DNA from: Actinopolymorpha singaporensis
GTDB lineage: Bacteria; Actinomycetota; Actinomycetes; Propionibacteriales; Actinopolymorphaceae
Direction of reading: 5' to 3'
Assembly: GCF_900104745.1 (NCBI RefSeq)
Contig: NZ_LT629732.1
Location: 3,583,981 to 3,647,980 of the forward strand
Length of the DNA stretch: 64,000 nucleotides
Under the pieces are notes generated by a model, which saw only the letters and a program-made list of their open reading frames with translations, did not search any database and had not been told where the DNA came from. This document shows, one piece after another, positions 63,254-64,000 of this stretch (positions within the stretch are counted from its first letter, which is position 1; the number at the start of each line of letters is the position of its first letter). Both the position numbers and the translations under genes were made by a program.

Positions 63254-64000
63254 TCAGCCGGCCTGCTCCGGCTCCACGAGGTTGGCTGTGATCGGCGCAT
63301 CGCCGTACGGGGAGTACTGCGTCACGGACCTGCCGGGGTGCAGCCGCTTGTCACCGCGATACCGCTCCCGCAGGAGGACGTCGGGCGAGTTCGAGTCGGC
63401 GGGTGGGCCAGTGGACCCCACCGAGATCAACTGGTCGGCGAGGTCGTCGAGGAGTTCCAGTGTGGCGTCGTCGGGACCGCCGGGCAAGCTCATGGCACCC
63501 CACCAGTCCCACAGCAGCAACTCGTCGCCGTAGCGGTGCGCGAGTTGCAGCAGCACGTAGTTGTGGATGAACCACATTCCGCCGAGCTCCGACCCTGGGC
63601 CGGTCCCGAACTGGTTCGGGTTCAAGGATCCGGTACGACATCCCTTCCAAACTTCGGCCGCGGTGCGGAACGGAGCATCGGCGCCAGCCGGGACGTCGTG
63701 TGGTGTCGGCAGGCCGTCCATCGGCTCGGGGATCTCCGGGTCGAACCGCACCCATCGCTCCAAGCGGGCGTCGTACGCCTCCACGATCACATGGTCGTTG
63801 CTGTAGCCCTGCCCGGAGTAGTCGGAGAACCCGACCAGCGAGCGCGCCGGAATGCCGTGCTGACGCAGGACGCCGACGCAGAAGAGGGTGTGGTCGCGGC
63901 AGCAACCCTGAACCCGCTCGGTGGGCTCGCGAAACTCCGTGAGCGGCTTCCCGTGACGCTTCTGGTCTGTCTCCAGCATCGCCGCGAGCCAGCGACTGTT
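63254..64000 (-). CDS. Transglutaminase-like (papain-fold) protein, start cut by window edge
   Basis: The last 249 codons of a larger gene; the frame stays open to the window edge (reading NSRWLAAM before the first internal Met). The transglutaminase-core triad is visible: Cys in RVQGCCRDHTL, His in SNDHVIVEAYD and Asp in RWVRFDPE. After the core, about 120 residues form a helical C-terminal extension. Actinomycete members are usually cytoplasmic and may act as peptidases or amide-cleaving enzymes. The GC composition is like its surroundings. Confidence 0.83.
   Translation of the reverse strand, partial: NSRWLAAMLETDQKRHGKPLTEFREPTERVQGCCRDHTLFCVGVLRQHGIPARSLVGFSDYSGQGYSNDHVIVEAYDARLERWVRFDPEIPEPMDGLPTPHDVPAGADAPFRTAAEVWKGCRTGSLNPNQFGTGPGSELGGMWFIHNYVLLQLAHRYGDELLLWDWWGAMSLPGGPDDATLELLDDLADQLISVGSTGPPADSNSPDVLLRERYRGDKRLHPGRSVTQYSPYGDAPITANLVEPEQAG

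Overview
The window is very GC-rich DNA with strong third-position G/C bias, GTG starts, Streptomyces-like secreted proteins, MsiK-type ABC sugar importers without their own ATPase, and DevR/DevS-like and PHO-box regulation. This fits a soil-type actinomycete (Actinomycetota). Genus cannot be fixed from sequence alone. No rRNA, tRNA, CRISPR array, intact IS element or phage module was seen.

Layout. 0-5.9 kb: the start of asnB, an MFS exporter, a divergent FCD-type GntR regulator next to an amidohydrolase/MFS pair with a palindromic operator, and a DinB-like protein. 6.2-7.5 kb: a GvpA-like gas-vesicle domain fused to a Ser/Thr protein kinase. 7.5-13.7 kb: a LacI-controlled sulfatase plus CUT1 sugar-importer operon, pointing to uptake and desulfation of a sulfated glycan or sugar. 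13.8-21.7 kb: PD40 propeller protein, WYL regulator, VOC protein, acetyltransferase, secreted GH76 mannanase-like enzyme, a methyltransferase and a Gfo/Idh/MocA dehydrogenase. 21.9-27.4 kb: a compact stress/dormancy island (universal stress protein, Acg-like nitroreductase, DoxX, NarL-type response regulator, GAF histidine kinase) resembling the DosR/DevR module.

27.5-45.0 kb is the most striking region. It is one leftward operon encoding a complete Tc (toxin complex) machine: a 2598-residue fused TcB-TcC cocoon with an unfamiliar hydrophobic C-terminal payload, a 3128-residue TcA pore subunit, and a small nucleotidyltransferase translationally close to TcA. Spacing between the three genes is 4 bp and 2 bp.

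45.2-55.2 kb: CapA-like protein, a LanC-like gene remnant, an AAA+ ATPase, a secreted DUF3472 protein, PIG-L deacetylase, sugar isomerase, APH kinase, methyltransferase and a DUF3349 protein. 54.9-56.5 kb: a PiT phosphate transporter with a PHO box and a small membrane protein. 56.9-64 kb: secreted carboxylesterase, luciferase-like oxidoreductase, an orphan divergent hemC, a LacI regulator with two palindromic operators in front of a secreted propeller-type protein, and the C-terminal part of a transglutaminase-like protein running off the right edge.

Most of the window is catabolic and stress accessory genome. The Tc operon and the GvpA-kinase fusion are the two items that look least ordinary.
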